A stretch of DNA of 64,000 bases from Flagellimonas algicola (GTDB lineage Bacteria; Bacteroidota; Bacteroidia; Flavobacteriales; Flavobacteriaceae), in assembly GCF_005937185.1 (NCBI RefSeq), contig NZ_VCNI01000001.1:1918657-1982656 (forward strand), written 5' to 3'. Position numbers and translations under genes: made by a program. The notes beneath the pieces are model-generated. The model made no database searches and was not told the DNA's origin. It saw only the letters and a program-made list of their open reading frames with translations. The number at the start of each line of letters is the position of its first letter. The first letter of the stretch is position 1. Of this stretch, positions 62,962 through 64,000 are shown in pieces.

Positions 62962-62986
62962 TTGGTCATCAATTTTGTCAGGTTGG

Positions 62987-62994
62987 CAAAGATA
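62987..62994 (-). promoter_or_regulatory. Candidate -7 promoter box of the hpt-adk operon
   Basis: TATCTTTG followed by CC on the minus strand matches TAnnTTTG and is identical to the eno box. Predicted +1 is near 62980, about 20 bases before the TTG start. No TTG -33 element lies at 17-23 bases, so the match is partial. Confidence 0.4.
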
Positions 62995-63029
62995 ACATTT
63001 TTAAGCCCTCTTCAGCGGCTCTATCTTTA

Positions 63030-63056
63030 TTGCTTAAAGTAATTCCCGTATTTTTG
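63030..63056 (+). promoter_or_regulatory. Candidate promoter of purK
   Basis: TTG (63030-63032), 16 bases, then TATTTTTG (63049-63056) followed by C. Spacing is one base shorter than the usual 17-23. It would start transcription near 63063, about 17 bases before the purK ATG, which is well placed. Confidence 0.45.
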
Positions 63057-63079
63057 CTGTCATTCCAATTATTCAATTG

Positions 63080-64000
63080 ATGAATTTCTTCTCTTCCGAC
63101 TTTAAACTGGGCATTTTAGGTGGTGGGCAACTGGGCAAAATGCTGCTTTATGAGACCCGAAAATGGGATATCCAAACCAAGGTAATGGACCCTTCCCCTG
63201 AGGCTCCGTGCAAAATAGCTTGCAATGAGTTTGTCCTGGGCGATCTTTTGGATTTTGAAAAGGTCTATAATTTCGGGAAGGATGTTGATCTACTTACCAT
63301 AGAAATTGAAAACGTAAATGTGGAGGCCTTGGAAAAATTGGAAGAGGAAGGTGTAAAGGTCTACCCACAGACCAAGGCACTCCGAATCATTCAAAACAAG
63401 GCCACTCAAAAACTCTTTTATACGGATCACGGAATTCCAACCGCTCCTTTTGTGCGTTTTGCGTATACCTCGGAAATCAAAGACAGTATTGCCAATGGAG
63501 GGCTTGCACTGCCCTTTGTTTGGAAAAGCGCCCAGTTTGGTTATGACGGACAAGGAGTGAAAGTGGTAAGGGCCGTTGAGGATCTTGAGGGACTGCCCAA
63601 TGTAGAGTGCATTGCAGAGGAAATGATAGCGTTCAAGAACGAACTTGCCGTGATAGTGGCTAGAAGCTCATCGGGCGAGTTGGTGAACTATCCTGTAGTG
63701 GAAATGGAGTTTCATCCCGAAGCCAATCAAGTGGAATACGTAATTTGCCCAGCCCGAATCGATGAAAATGTTGCCCAAAAAGCAATCGATGTGGCCCTAA
63801 TAGTCTCAGAAAATATTGGTCATGTGGGACTTTTGGCTGTGGAGCTGTTCCAAACCCAGGATGATAAAATTTTAGTCAATGAAGTTGCCCCTAGACCCCA
63901 TAACAGTGGCCATTACAGCATAGAAGCCAGCTACACCAACCAGTTTGAACAGCATATCCGGGCCATTTTGGGTCTTCCATTAGGCAAAACGGACAGTAAG
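63080..64000 (+). CDS. purK: 5-(carboxyamino)imidazole ribonucleotide synthase (partial, 3' end outside window)
   Basis: The first 307 codons of PurK, an ATP-grasp enzyme that makes N5-CAIR from AIR, ATP and bicarbonate in purine synthesis. The N-terminal FKLGILGGGQLGKMLLYETR is the family signature. Downstream, VKVYPQTKALRIIQNKATQK, the nucleotide-loop KSAQFGYDGQGVKVV and NEVAPRPHNSGHYSIEASYT are present. The frame is open to the last base. It is divergent from the hpt-adk operon, another purine gene set, with a 118-base intergenic region holding boxes for both directions. Confidence 0.97.
   Translation, partial: MNFFSSDFKLGILGGGQLGKMLLYETRKWDIQTKVMDPSPEAPCKIACNEFVLGDLLDFEKVYNFGKDVDLLTIEIENVNVEALEKLEEEGVKVYPQTKALRIIQNKATQKLFYTDHGIPTAPFVRFAYTSEIKDSIANGGLALPFVWKSAQFGYDGQGVKVVRAVEDLEGLPNVECIAEEMIAFKNELAVIVARSSSGELVNYPVVEMEFHPEANQVEYVICPARIDENVAQKAIDVALIVSENIGHVGLLAVELFQTQDDKILVNEVAPRPHNSGHYSIEASYTNQFEQHIRAILGLPLGKTDSK

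Overview
The window is chromosomal DNA from a member of the Bacteroidota, almost certainly a marine-type Flavobacteriaceae (an Allomuricauda/Zobellia-like relative is my guess; the species cannot be fixed from sequence alone). The reasons are a SusC/SusD pair, LytTR two-component genes, a CtlX-type citrulline hydrolase, a DUF5723 outer-membrane protein, low G+C, few Shine-Dalgarno sites, and several sites matching the Bacteroidota promoter TTG-N19-TAnnTTTG. I see no rRNA, tRNA, CRISPR array, insertion sequence or prophage.

Layout. 1-1.8 kb: the end of a surface protein, a 170-bp palindromic spacer and a four-repeat IPT/TIG lipoprotein. 1.8-6.7 kb (minus strand): a PD40 propeller lipoprotein, citrulline hydrolase ctlX, a secreted FAD oxidoreductase and an arginine-deiminase-like enzyme. 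6.9-13 kb: a small exported protein, then gltA, a glgA-like synthase, eno and carA, separated in part by clear terminators. 13.1-30.4 kb (minus): the whole str-S10-spc-alpha ribosomal cluster, rpsL-rpsG-fusA-rpsJ-rplC through rpoA-rplQ, including rpmJ and rpmD, which are too short for most ORF callers. tuf is absent from its common place after fusA, and adk/map are absent after secY.

31.7-42.9 kb (plus): an accessory uptake locus with SusC, SusD, a lipoprotein with a DSYGDGWNG motif, an arylsulfotransferase-like lipoprotein and a 1113-residue VCBS/UnbV lipoprotein. 43-57.3 kb: housekeeping and envelope genes on both strands (rlmB, rhomboid protease, rarA, a DUF5723 membrane-protein operon, a YjjG-type phosphatase, a deacetylase-like protein, radC, mpl, a cupin/SDR pair, DoxX, and a LytTR regulator with its histidine kinase). 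57.5-64 kb: an S9 peptidase, a DUF4136 lipoprotein, an operon of hpt-adk fusion, acetyltransferase and obgE, and divergently the start of purK.

How the parts work together. The ribosomal cluster reads as one long minus-strand unit with extra control points: a strong promoter and 5'-terminal hairpin before rpsL, an internal promoter plus terminator-like hairpin between rpsJ and rplC, a structured leader before rpsD, and unusual 7-base tandem repeats abutting the infA and rpmD start codons. The adk missing from the spc section is found 45 kb away, fused in frame to hpt. The SusCD locus probably imports an unidentified ligand, with four exported lipoproteins downstream helping at the surface. 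I found no clearly new defence or mobile system; the most interesting signals are the regulatory structures in the ribosomal cluster, the hpt-adk fusion with an apparent internal start, and an SDR lacking its catalytic Tyr and Lys.
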